Source of the DNA: a virus
DNA length: 25,092 nucleotides
Strand: one strand, 5' to 3'
IMG/VR virus record: IMGVR_UViG_3300035698_003511
Location: 1 to 25,092 of that record
In this document: piece after piece, positions 14,120 through 22,373 of the stretch
Layout: the number at the start of each line of letters is the position of its first letter
Numbering within the stretch: the stretch's first letter is position 1
The notes under the pieces: model-generated
Database searches by the model: none
What the model saw: the letters and a program-made list of their open reading frames with translations, nothing else
Told to the model about the DNA's origin: nothing
Program-made: the position numbers and the translations under genes

Positions 14120-16519
14120 TTACCCTGTCTTTGACGCTTTGAGTTGGTGTTGATTTAATACATCGATCAAATTATCTAACGCTGGTGATCTGTATATCGG
14201 ATCAAGATTCTTTGACGCGTCGTTCAAATAAGCTTTTCCCATATTAAGATAATAATACGCTAACTGCATCCTGGCCCGCCAAAAATCAGGTTTAAGCTGT
14301 ATCGCTTTACCTAAACATTCCAAAGCTTCTCGTTCCATATCGTCATTCATATAGTGCGACGACATGTTGAACAACGGCCGAGGATCCTGATTGCCAGACA
14401 CCCTGAACTGTTCCTGATTGATTGCATGATACCGATCGCCTTTCTCGCGAACCTTTTCTTTAGTTTTCAGATAACCTCTATGATGTATCGGTATCGGAGC
14501 CACTACCGCACGTTTAAATCCGCGCCGCTGCCTAGCTGCGACAGCATCTTCTAACGATTCATGTATCAAACCAGTATAATACAGTTCCGGAATATTTCTA
14601 TATAACCGGATAGTCTCACTAATACAATATTCATTTTCTTCCGGTATAAGACTTTTCGGAGGCACCATATAATTAATAACCTTAAACAATACCGCTTCGA
14701 CATCTTCGTCTATAATCGCGAATAACGAACAAACCTCGTTTGGATTGAACTGTTCGTCACAGTCCATATTGAGGATCCATTCAGTAGTACACTGGCTTTT
14801 ACCGAAATTTTTAGCTTCTGAATAGTTATACAGTCGGCCGTTGTGCATACTATCAAACGTTTTCTGTATTAACTTGACTGGTTTTTGATAGATTGCTTTG
14901 AACCGTTCAATAGCTTCAAGCGTTCCGTCAGTCGAACCGGTATCCACAATCACATATTCGTCAGCCACACATGCGACGTTTTCAAGCATACGATATATAT
15001 TGTCGACCTCGTTACAGCATACCGTCATAACCGTGAGCCTGTTTTTTTCGGTATATGGTTTTAACCCAACATTTTTATCAATCAAATGATGATAATCTTT
15101 ATTACCAACGTCACCCACAACCGGCCGAGGATCAGCGTTTTTATAAAAAGCATGTTTTTTCTTTCTCTGCTCGGGAGTATCGTATCCTAAATGTTTAACG
15201 CGAACATTTAACCACCCTAAATTTTCGACTGGTATATGCGGTGCAGATCCGCAATGGTGATTATATATGTTTGAGTTTTCATAGATTTGCAACCCCGGAA
15301 TAACTTTAAAGAACCGATAGTTCTGGAACCCACCAAAGATACCATCGAACCGATACATTTCTTTACCTTCTTCGTGATCCCATATCGTACGCCAGTTACA
15401 CCAGTAACCTGTGATCTCGGGATTGCTCGGTGACATATACGTCTTAACATTTTCGACAAATTTATCTTCATATACCTCATCTCCATCAATCGATATTATC
15501 CAATCAGCACCTCGAGTTATAGCCTCCTGCAACAACCAGTTACGTTCAGCCTGTTCGTTGAATGGATGTTCCGGTTCGTTCCACACCTCAACAACTTTTA
15601 CCTTATCGAAACTTCGTGCGATTTCTTCTGTCCGATCAGAAGATCTGGCCACTAAACATATTATCTCGTCAGCGAACCGGCTGGTTTGTTTCATCGAAGC
15701 TTCAAGATAGTCTTCACAATTTGCTATCCTATACACAGCGATAAGTTTCTGATCTTCTTTGGCTTTCCATTTATCATAATAAAGTTTCTGGTTGTCGATA
15801 CCGTTCTGGATATATTTTTCAATAAAATCTTTATTCCATACTTTTTGAAACGAAGCCTGGCCACGATGATAGATGAACGTTGAGAAGTCGATCCATAATT
15901 TCCAGCCCTTACGTGTCGCGCGTAAGGATAGATCGTTATCCTCATAAGAATTTATAAACCTTTCATCAAATAAATATTCTTCATCTTTCAAAAACTCACG
16001 GTTAACCATTAAACACCAACCGTAGAGTATCCCAGCTTCTTCAAAACGTTCATGGTTCTTGTTCGCCCATTCGTTCGCGAACACTTCCGAGTCTTGACCT
16101 ATATACACCCCACCTACACATTGTCGTCCGTTCGATGAGTTGGACACCGGTCCCACTATAGCAGCGGATTTCGTATCCATTACGTATGCCATGCTATCGG
16201 CCCAGCCAGGAGTTACTACTGTGTCTGAGTTAAGGAGTATAAGTTTCTCTCCCTCTGCATATCTAATCCCCTGGTTATTTGCCGGGCCGAAGTTGAAATT
16301 GGTATAGTTAAAATGTATCTTGACATTATCGTGCATATCAGATAAATCCTGAATATATCCATTAGATCCATCTTTAGAACCGTTATCTACTATGATTATT
16401 TCAAAATCTTTAGTATGCCTGAATATCGACTGTACGCATAGGGCCAACTCAGCCAGGGTATTGTAACTCACAATCACGATCGAATACTTTAAATCTAGTT
16501 TTTTCTTTTTCAAGTCCAC
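14120..16519 (-). CDS. Three-domain GT2-type glycosyltransferase with C-terminal TPR-like region
   Basis: The protein has 799 residues. Domain 1 (about 12-250): YSIVIVSYN, VDNGSKDGS, LNSDT (DxD equivalent, 96-100) and EDND at 193-196. Domain 2 (about 258-450): DGDE at 345-348. Domain 3 (about 495-685): MTVCCNE, VDTGSTDGT at 525-533 and DCDE at 586-589. Residues 715-775 look like one or two TPR repeats (EALECLGKAIQLKPDFWRARMQLAYYYL). Domain 3 plus TPR resembles SunS-type transferases, which glycosylate proteins. The start is GTG 16519 after AGGAGG. The gene is set between the head-closure and gp10-like genes. The acceptor is unknown; a virion protein or a surface glycan are the main options. 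Confidence 0.88.
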   Translation of the reverse strand: MDLKKKKLDLKYSIVIVSYNTLAELALCVQSIFRHTKDFEIIIVDNGSKDGSNGYIQDLSDMHDNVKIHFNYTNFNFGPANNQGIRYAEGEKLILLNSDTVVTPGWADSMAYVMDTKSAAIVGPVSNSSNGRQCVGGVYIGQDSEVFANEWANKNHERFEEAGILYGWCLMVNREFLKDEEYLFDERFINSYEDNDLSLRATRKGWKLWIDFSTFIYHRGQASFQKVWNKDFIEKYIQNGIDNQKLYYDKWKAKEDQKLIAVYRIANCEDYLEASMKQTSRFADEIICLVARSSDRTEEIARSFDKVKVVEVWNEPEHPFNEQAERNWLLQEAITRGADWIISIDGDEVYEDKFVENVKTYMSPSNPEITGYWCNWRTIWDHEEGKEMYRFDGIFGGFQNYRFFKVIPGLQIYENSNIYNHHCGSAPHIPVENLGWLNVRVKHLGYDTPEQRKKKHAFYKNADPRPVVGDVGNKDYHHLIDKNVGLKPYTEKNRLTVMTVCCNEVDNIYRMLENVACVADEYVIVDTGSTDGTLEAIERFKAIYQKPVKLIQKTFDSMHNGRLYNYSEAKNFGKSQCTTEWILNMDCDEQFNPNEVCSLFAIIDEDVEAVLFKVINYMVPPKSLIPEENEYCISETIRLYRNIPELYYTGLIHESLEDAVAARQRRGFKRAVVAPIPIHHRGYLKTKEKVREKGDRYHAINQEQFRVSGNQDPRPLFNMSSHYMNDDMEREALECLGKAIQLKPDFWRARMQLAYYYLNMGKAYLNDASKNLDPIYRSPALDNLIDVLNQHQLKASKTG

Positions 16520-16531
16520 TGTCGCCTCCTT

Positions 16532-16900
16532 TTAAGCACCTTTCTCCACTAAACACTCTATATGATGTGTCAATCCATTAAAATCAATTATCTGTTTCAC
16601 GTTCTTTATTAAGCCAAGAGTTAACCCGTTAATGCCGTACATCGGGGATAATATGTCACCCGGCTGTATATTCGTGCCGTATTCAGCCATGAACGTATAT
16701 CTAGCGTTCGCAAAGTCACCAGGTAGGTTACGGATCTGTTGTCCGCTGAGTTCATAAAAATACACGCTGACAGAGTCACCTACGATAGATTCTCCACTCG
16801 GCCGCAAGTCTCCCATAGCGGTACGCGTAAAGCCACTGCGTCGTTTTATCGCGATAACTCCTTTCAATATCAACGCAAATTCTTTATCATGCTGGCTCAT
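16532..16900 (-). CDS. Head-closure-like neck protein
   Basis: The protein has 122 residues and is beta-rich, with FMAEYGTNIQPGDILSP and the ending NGLTHHIECLVEKG, a pattern found in SPP1 gp16-type head-closure (stopper) proteins. Gene order supports this: connector, stopper, gp10-like, terminator, tube, if the modification genes are ignored. It lies alone between the GT4 gene and the triple GT2 gene, so the modification genes flank an essential neck gene. AAGGAG precedes ATG 16900. Confidence 0.55.
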   Translation of the reverse strand: MSQHDKEFALILKGVIAIKRRSGFTRTAMGDLRPSGESIVGDSVSVYFYELSGQQIRNLPGDFANARYTFMAEYGTNIQPGDILSPMYGINGLTLGLIKNVKQIIDFNGLTHHIECLVEKGA

Positions 16901-16902
16901 AA

Positions 16903-17907
16903 CTACTCCTTGACGTATTGATTGTAAACCTCTGTATAAAACTCTTGATATTTATCACTCATTTCTTGTTCCATAAATTCATCAGAAGCGTATTCCCTCC
17001 CTTCTTCGGAATAAGCTTCTCGGCAGTCCAGATTGTCAAATAGGAACTGCACACCTTTGACCAATCCAGAAACGTTCGGTTCAGTCAAAACGGCCTGTCC
17101 TAGTAACAACTCTTGAGTTAAATTGTTTTCATACGTAACCACCGGAACACCACACGCCATCGCCTCGATAAAAACAAGACCAAACCCTTCTGTCGGAGAT
17201 GGATATAAAAATATATCCATAGCTTTGTAGTAGTTTCCTACTTCTTCCACGTTACCAACAAAATGAACGTTGTCAAGTGGTAACGACGCAACCATGACCT
17301 TGATGTTCCCGAGATATCCGGAATCAGTTGACACTTCATCGCCCACAATCAATATGTGGCACTCAGGCTGTTTATCTTGTATGATTTTACATGCAACAAT
17401 AAATTCTTCTACACATTTATCCATACCTAATCGACCAAGTCTACCTATTACCATAGCCTCGGACGGTATCCCTAAGTCTTTACGTACGTCACAACACGTA
17501 GTCTCTAAACGATCAATATCAATACCGTTATATATCGTGCGGCATTTTCTATTAAGTTTCGTTACAACGTTACTAACGCCAACCCTAGCGCAAACATAAG
17601 AATCTCTTATGGCGGAAACAACTGGAGAATGTATAGTTTCAACTGTCGGGATCTGGTTCTTAACCTTAGACGCGAGATGGCTTTCATCTCCACCCGTATG
17701 CACATGAACAATATCACAATTAATGTTTTCGGTATCCTCACTTTCCAGGACAACCCTTGCTCCGGCTTTTTCTAGAATATTGCGCATAGGACCATCTTTG
17801 TAGGTATAAACAACATGTTCATTAACCTTATCGTGTTTTATTATCCCGGACACAACACGTTCGGCTCCACCCATTTCCAACTGATTCAGTTCGTGTAAGA
17901 TCTTCAT
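16903..17907 (-). CDS. GT4-family glycosyltransferase
   Basis: The protein has 334 residues, GT-B fold. The N-terminal lobe has the MGGAERVV loop (12-19), and IYNGID (125-130) marks the lobe junction. The C-terminal lobe has VIGRLGRLGMDK, the strand LIVGD and the motif PSPTEGFGLVFIEAMACGVPVV (236-257) with the EX7E pair Glu240/Glu248 that binds the sugar nucleotide. Retaining GT4 enzymes transfer sugars in polysaccharide or glycan synthesis. It follows the methyltransferase by 18 bases and probably works on the same product. Confidence 0.9.
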   Translation of the reverse strand: MKILHELNQLEMGGAERVVSGIIKHDKVNEHVVYTYKDGPMRNILEKAGARVVLESEDTENINCDIVHVHTGGDESHLASKVKNQIPTVETIHSPVVSAIRDSYVCARVGVSNVVTKLNRKCRTIYNGIDIDRLETTCCDVRKDLGIPSEAMVIGRLGRLGMDKCVEEFIVACKIIQDKQPECHILIVGDEVSTDSGYLGNIKVMVASLPLDNVHFVGNVEEVGNYYKAMDIFLYPSPTEGFGLVFIEAMACGVPVVTYENNLTQELLLGQAVLTEPNVSGLVKGVQFLFDNLDCREAYSEEGREYASDEFMEQEMSDKYQEFYTEVYNQYVKE

Positions 17908-17925
17908 TCATCGCCCCCTTCGCCA

Positions 17926-18510
17926 TTATTTTTTTATTAACGCCCCAAAACCGGCATTACCATGTACCGGTAAATCAAATTTTTCATAACCTTCAGGATT
18001 AAATGTTGACCAAAATGCTTTCATCTTTTCGTTCAAGTATACATCATCAAAGAAAATTAGTCCTCCTGAAACTACATCTTTTTCATAAAGATCAAACTCA
18101 CCTTGACATCTTTTACCGTCATGTAGTGTGTCAATGAATAGAACTTCTATCGCTCCCACGTCTACCTTATTAAGACTATCGCTTGCTATGAATTGCAATC
18201 CAGGCACTTTATGGCAAACATCAAGTATGCGCTCGAAGGTATGATCTACCGACACAACACTGCCACCTTCATTATTATTTGCCAACGCATAAGCTGAAAT
18301 GCCGGTATAACTACCTAATTCAAGCACCTTAACCGGCTGCAAATAATCAATCAAACAGTTAAAGAATCTATAGTAATGCGCCGGGATTCCTGGTGATCTG
18401 AGATGTTCGTTTTCTTCTGATATCAACAAACCTTCTAATTCAGAGTTATCGATTTTAACTTGTGACGCATACGATAAATTAAGTAAAAACTCTTGTGTTG
18501 TCAGTTTCAT
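17926..18510 (-). CDS. Class I SAM-dependent methyltransferase (O-methyltransferase-like)
   Basis: The protein has 194 residues. Motif I is VLELGSYTG (62-70), the acidic end of strand 2 is VDHT (88-91), strand 4 is VLFIDTLHDG (123-132), and GGLIFFDDVYL (149-159) follows. The IDxxH and FDD patterns are those of Methyltransf_24/O-methyltransferase families that modify sugars or small molecules. The start overlaps the radical SAM stop by 4 bases, so the two are translated together. A sugar or glycan methylation step is likely from context, but the substrate is not shown. Confidence 0.85.
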   Translation of the reverse strand: MKLTTQEFLLNLSYASQVKIDNSELEGLLISEENEHLRSPGIPAHYYRFFNCLIDYLQPVKVLELGSYTGISAYALANNNEGGSVVSVDHTFERILDVCHKVPGLQFIASDSLNKVDVGAIEVLFIDTLHDGKRCQGEFDLYEKDVVSGGLIFFDDVYLNEKMKAFWSTFNPEGYEKFDLPVHGNAGFGALIKK

Positions 18511-19433
18511 GTCATCCTCTCATAGTTTGTTGAAGTTGAATTCACTCTATCTTTTATTTCATATTTAGAACTATAAAGTAAAACATCTGATTTATCTGCA
18601 TTTCTTTGATCACAATGCTCACAAATAAGTCCAGAATTATCAAAGTTACCACTATCGTGACACGCTTTTATCTTATGGAAATCTGCTGTATTAAATATTT
18701 CTGTTAAATCTTGATTTTTTAAGTCTCCGAACAGAAGTTTACCATCCCAATCAAAACAACAAGCATTCACCGTTCCATCTACCTGTATCTGAAGCGGCCC
18801 GTTATTTAATCGGCCGCAAGTCTTAACCTTTTCTTCTTGTTCTTTTCTATATGTGAAGGCGTTAACCCAATCATGCGCCAACCATACTTCTAATAAATCA
18901 GGTCTCGCGTCCCATAAATCTAACCATTTCTGTACCGGCTCGCGATTAACTCCTTCAGCCATAACACACGTCAATAAGAGTTGAGTGCTTTTTTTAATGT
19001 CAAGAATTTCATTAATATTTTTACGCACTTTATCGAAATTATTCACACCATGTAATTTACGATATCCTTCTTTAGTCGCGCCATGAAAACTGATCCGTAA
19101 AGAAAAAAGTCCAGAGTCTTGCAATCTTTTAAAATAAGCACCGTCAATATACTCTCCGTTAGATACAAGTAAAGACTTTAATCCTTTTTTTGTGCATATC
19201 TTAATCATTTCAACTAGGCCACCATTCAGCGTAGGTTCGCCTATACCGGCAAAAGCTACCGTATCATATTGATTACTATCAGTAAGGACTTTGTCCAGCA
19301 GAAACTCAAAGTAATCGATCCTCATGGTATACTGTGTGCGTGTTAACTCGTTCTTCTTACATATCACACAGTTATACTGGCATTTGTTGATTATTTCAAA
19401 TCTAATCTCCTTTGATTTTGGTATCATATTCAT
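18507..19433 (-). CDS. Radical SAM protein with SPASM-type C-terminal domain
   Basis: The protein has 308 residues. Cys18, Cys22 and Cys25 form the CxxxCxxC motif for the SAM-bound iron-sulfur cluster, followed by GIGEP (63-67, the GGEP equivalent) and the usual barrel strands. Cys206, Cys225/226, Cys258, Cys271 and Cys274 form a SPASM/twitch-type region with the hallmark VDGTVNACC and GDL. Such enzymes modify peptides or proteins or carry out sugar chemistry, as in many polysaccharide clusters. GGAGG precedes ATG 19433, which overlaps the previous gene by 32 bases. The base composition of this stretch looks AT-richer than the tail genes. Confidence 0.9.
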   Translation of the reverse strand: MNMIPKSKEIRFEIINKCQYNCVICKKNELTRTQYTMRIDYFEFLLDKVLTDSNQYDTVAFAGIGEPTLNGGLVEMIKICTKKGLKSLLVSNGEYIDGAYFKRLQDSGLFSLRISFHGATKEGYRKLHGVNNFDKVRKNINEILDIKKSTQLLLTCVMAEGVNREPVQKWLDLWDARPDLLEVWLAHDWVNAFTYRKEQEEKVKTCGRLNNGPLQIQVDGTVNACCFDWDGKLLFGDLKNQDLTEIFNTADFHKIKACHDSGNFDNSGLICEHCDQRNADKSDVLLYSSKYEIKDRVNSTSTNYERMT

Positions 19434-20100
19434 GCCCCTCCATTCTGAAATTTATAAAAGGATTTATTGCATATATGTTACAACCATAAATCTCTTTCAG
19501 TTTCGCCTTTAACCTCTCACTATCACTGTTAACCCTATCAAACCATGTATTATAATATGGCACGAAATTATCCTTTTGATAATCTTCTATATGTTTAGCG
19601 TAATTTTTGAGGTGACTCTTCTTGTCTATCCACCCACAATCATGACCACAAATCATGATGTTTTTAGCTCCCATATACGCGGCCAAGTGTAGACAACTGG
19701 TTATTGTGGAATAACTGACAAAGATATCATCATCCTTGCCAACCGCGGCAAGGATATCCTTGAAGTTGAGTTCTGTATCCTCAAATTGACCTTTCTTGTG
19801 CGTAAAAATATAATCTATTCTAGGATTTTCGTTTATGGGATGACCTATATCTCCACAGTCGTGTAACGAGGCCACAACAGTTGATCGGTTCGCGTCAGCG
19901 CATTTATCTATAAATTGTTGATGTTTAAAAACTGAATAATGTACTGGAAAATGTTCCCATACGTTATTAGCACCTATTGTTATCTTTTTTATGAAAAATA
20001 ACGGATCAATATACTCCATGCTTGGACCAGCACCTAACACGTATATATCTTTATCTTTGTGGATATCTTTTAAATATGTGATGGGGATGCGTTTATTCAT
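19402..20100 (-). CDS. MptE/Maf (DUF115)-like or GT42-like protein
   Basis: The protein has 232 residues. VLGAGPSME (21-29) is the nucleotide-binding loop shared by DUF115/MptE-like proteins, flagellin glycosyltransferases of the Maf family and GT42 sialyltransferases. TIGANNVW and, later, STITSCLHLAAYMGAKNIMICGHDCGW match the second half of this fold, where a Ser/Thr-Ser segment precedes a helix and the GxD strand. These enzymes use CMP- or nucleotide-linked nonulosonic acids, or make a pterin diphosphate. In a glycosyltransferase cassette, a sugar transferase is more likely. A weak ribosome site precedes ATG 20100. Confidence 0.7.
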   Translation of the reverse strand: MNKRIPITYLKDIHKDKDIYVLGAGPSMEYIDPLFFIKKITIGANNVWEHFPVHYSVFKHQQFIDKCADANRSTVVASLHDCGDIGHPINENPRIDYIFTHKKGQFEDTELNFKDILAAVGKDDDIFVSYSTITSCLHLAAYMGAKNIMICGHDCGWIDKKSHLKNYAKHIEDYQKDNFVPYYNTWFDRVNSDSERLKAKLKEIYGCNIYAINPFINFRMEGHEYDTKIKGD

Positions 20101-20117
20101 ACGAATAAAAGTCGCCT

Positions 20118-20507
20118 TTAACTATCTCTTAAATCTTCTCTTAATATAAACTGCTGTTCGCCTGGGCTTTCAAACGGTCGCGCTACTGAACCGAATGTTT
20201 GTTCCATTGTCTCGTCCCACGGAATCACTCCGCGTTCAAACCATGCTGCCGCATTTTCTCTTAACTGTTTGGCAATTTTCGTTGTATCCTCTGAATAGTT
20301 TCCGGCTTTCTTGATTTTGGCAAGTCTCGCCGCGTCGTTAGCTTCGATAAGTAACGCTTTACCTGTCGCCTGATTAACATCGTCATCAGACGAGGTCAAT
20401 AAGGCTTGGATCTCTTCATCAGTGAATACAGCGTTAGTAGAACTCGTATCCCCTATGTTAAGCCTGACTTTTCCTATATCTGTCCCTAAAGAATATGTGA
20501 ATGTCAT
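20118..20507 (-). CDS. Head-tail connector (gp6-like adaptor)
   Basis: The protein has 129 residues. The N-terminal IGKVRLNIGDTSSTNAVFTDEEIQALL is the signature of phage head-tail connector proteins: a short helix, the RxxIGDT turn, then (f)tDeeI. Helices follow (GKALLIEANDAARLAKIK), as in HK97 gp6. These proteins bind below the portal. The start overlaps the truncated methyltransferase by 4 bases; the stop is 17 bases before the modification cassette. Confidence 0.8.
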   Translation of the reverse strand: MTFTYSLGTDIGKVRLNIGDTSSTNAVFTDEEIQALLTSSDDDVNQATGKALLIEANDAARLAKIKKAGNYSEDTTKIAKQLRENAAAWFERGVIPWDETMEQTFGSVARPFESPGEQQFILREDLRDS

Positions 20508-20806
20508 TTGATTGCTACTCCTATCATATCGTCACAAACATCGCGACAATGTTCAAAGAAATTACCTGATATTATAATATCGAAATGCTCATCCGGGAAT
20601 GGATATTCGTAAGGTTTATCAAGAACGATATCAACACCTTTCCCGGGGAGAAGATCAATGCCGATATACTCAGATGCGTCTTTAAATAACCCTTTGAAAG
20701 TTCCGTTAATGTCTTGACTTCCCACATCTAACACTTTAGCACCAACAACTCTTTCTTTGTACTTTATTGCAAAATTCCTCATTAGTGTCATTGCGCTTTC
20801 GTGCAT
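20504..20806 (-). pseudogene. Truncated class I methyltransferase
   Basis: The protein has only 100 residues. VLDVGSQDINGT (25-36) is motif I, YIGIDLLPGKGVDIV follows, and FDIIISGNFFEHCRD is motif IV and the FEH helix of a class I SAM methyltransferase, family about 200 residues. The chain then stops abruptly (DDMIGVAIK), so the second half of the Rossmann fold and the substrate part are missing. The connector starts right at the stop with a 4-base overlap. It is probably a remnant of a once full-length modification gene, though a working short protein cannot be ruled out. Confidence 0.65.
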
Positions 20807-20831
20807 TGCCTCTCCTCCTCTTCTTCTTACG

Positions 20832-20866
20832 AACTAGGGTAGAGACTATGTGTCCCCACCCTAGTT
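20832..20866 (-). other. Hairpin between the capsid gene and the truncated methyltransferase
   Basis: AACTAGGGT (20832-20840) and ACCCTAGTT (20858-20866) form a perfect 9-bp stem with a 17-base loop in the 79-base spacer after the capsid gene. No T-run follows on the minus strand, so it is probably not an intrinsic terminator. It could stabilise the 3' end of the capsid mRNA or reduce expression of downstream genes. Confidence 0.5.
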
Positions 20867-20885
20867 ACTCGCTCCAAGAAAACTA

Positions 20886-21878
20886 TTAATTACCGCCTTT
20901 ATATACCGCCTGATAGAACGCAGCTTTCGCCTTGAAATCCCATCTGACCTTATAATCGATATCGTCATAATCATAACCCCAGGGATCATCGCCACCCCCA
21001 GCTATCATGATCGTATCGGCTTTTTTGAGAAGTAAATCTGGTTCCTGCTTGCCACCCAAGTACCCTACTTCGATCGCATGTGCATCTTCAGGATCAGCGA
21101 ACAAGTAAAACCTATTCGCAAAGTTATTGTCCATCATCGGCTCAATAACCAGTTCAAGCGGTGCCTGGTTCTTCGTTAACGCTGGATTCCTTAAAGGATT
21201 GTTTCTCAGGCTCGAGGTTGATCCTATAAGTTCAGTCGCGTTAAGCAACCATTTTGCTGTTTCAGCATCAGTGGCCGAAGTAACAAGGTACTTCGCTCTG
21301 ATACCCATATTCTCACCTGAATCTGGGTCCGTAGCGATCGCTATGGCCGTCGTACCGGCTTGCAGCGTTGCTACGCCAGTAGCATCGGCTGAAAGATTCG
21401 TCATACCACTATTCGCGGCTCTAAGTATCGCGCTGCCGTCATAAGCCAGCTCGTTAGCTTCTAGCACAGCGATAACAGCTTTCGCAAGTGTTCTTTTCGC
21501 AGACCTACCCATCTTCTTCGGTATATCTTTGAAAGCGTCCCTATCATCATTGATGATAGTTTCCCGTAACAGAGAATAAATCAAACCATACGTTTCAGCC
21601 TTGATGCCATAAGTCTGATCACTCAATTTACCGGCTTGATACGGCCCACCCGGAGCTTTTTTCTGAAGATCTCCGAACTCACTCAACCAAGCACGATTGT
21701 GAGTTTTGAAATCGTTCAATGTCGTCGCCTTAGTGAAAATACTCGGCATAGACGAGAAACCATTAAACGCATCCAAGATGAGTTTATGCTGAACGTCAGC
21801 AAGTATTGAAGGGAAATCCCCAGGCGCGTTTGATTCTTTCAGTTTTTTATACTGATTTAAAAGGCTATTTTTTAACAT
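20886..21878 (-). CDS. Major capsid protein (Mu gpT-like)
   Basis: The protein has 330 residues. A long N-terminal helical part is followed by KAETYGLIYSLLRETIINDD, a mixed core, and the end WGYDYDDIDYKVRWDFKAKAAFYQAVYKGG, which matches the final strand of Mu gpT-type capsid proteins. The order protease-scaffold, decoration protein, capsid agrees. AACAAAGGAG precedes ATG 21878, and the spacing is consistent with high output. The fold should be HK97-like. Confidence 0.82.
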   Translation of the reverse strand: MLKNSLLNQYKKLKESNAPGDFPSILADVQHKLILDAFNGFSSMPSIFTKATTLNDFKTHNRAWLSEFGDLQKKAPGGPYQAGKLSDQTYGIKAETYGLIYSLLRETIINDDRDAFKDIPKKMGRSAKRTLAKAVIAVLEANELAYDGSAILRAANSGMTNLSADATGVATLQAGTTAIAIATDPDSGENMGIRAKYLVTSATDAETAKWLLNATELIGSTSSLRNNPLRNPALTKNQAPLELVIEPMMDNNFANRFYLFADPEDAHAIEVGYLGGKQEPDLLLKKADTIMIAGGGDDPWGYDYDDIDYKVRWDFKAKAAFYQAVYKGGN

Positions 21879-21940
21879 TGTAAACTCCTTTGTTTTTAAA
21901 GATTAATAATTATTTTCACGTGCCAACCTATTCCTATATA

Positions 21941-22309
21941 TTACTGACCGTTATAGGCTGCTGTAACAGGAGATCCAATGTTTAGCCTGCACAGATAATT
22001 CGTACCACTGATCTGTTTCAATATCTGACCAACAGGAATATCGCCTTGAGCCGCACCCAAAGAAAGCGCGTCTGCTGTTGGAGTAGCTGTTCTATTATAG
22101 TACAAATAAGAACCCTGACTCTTTGTTCCGGTGATAGCAAGAGTCAATTCTGCTAATCCTTGCAATACAAACGTCACCGTATTGCCAGACAAAACGTTAT
22201 CAATCGGGATTCCAAGTATCCCCGCGACACGAGCAATCGCGCCACTAGACACATCTGATGTTATTCTAACATCCACTCTTCGTCCGCTTTTATTTGAAAG
22301 ATTTTTCAT
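21941..22309 (-). CDS. Capsid decoration protein, DUF2190-like
   Basis: The protein has 122 residues. SSGAIARVAGILGIPIDN, then TVTFVLQGLAELTLAITGTKSQGSYLYYN and IPVGQILKQISGTNYLCRLNI, form the pattern of DUF2190-type capsid decoration proteins: small beta-barrels next to the capsid gene. They stabilise the head or add binding sites. Such an exposed protein is a natural candidate target for the modification cassette, but that is inference. AACAAAGGAG precedes ATG 22309. Confidence 0.75.
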   Translation of the reverse strand: MKNLSNKSGRRVDVRITSDVSSGAIARVAGILGIPIDNVLSGNTVTFVLQGLAELTLAITGTKSQGSYLYYNRTATPTADALSLGAAQGDIPVGQILKQISGTNYLCRLNIGSPVTAAYNGQ

Positions 22310-22335
22310 ACTGGTACTCTCCTTTGTTTTTAAAT

Positions 22336-22364
22336 ATTATACTAATTCACATCTAACGACTAAG
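22336..22364 (-). promoter_or_regulatory. Possible weak promoter before the decoration/capsid genes
   Basis: TATAAT (22336-22341, minus strand) lies 27 bases before the start codon of the decoration gene. The -35 region at 17 bases distance (CTTAGT, 22359-22364) is poor. An activator-dependent or phage-specific promoter would fit; chance is also possible in this AT-rich spacer. Confidence 0.3.
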
Positions 22365-22373
22365 AACTAACCC

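Noticed and set aside
20832-20866. Hairpin after the capsid gene as an intrinsic terminator
   Set aside because: A T-run is absent after the stem on the coding strand; reported only as a hairpin.
21917-21925. TGGCACGTG on the minus strand, similar to a sigma54 -24 box
   Set aside because: No GC element at the -12 position follows at the right distance.
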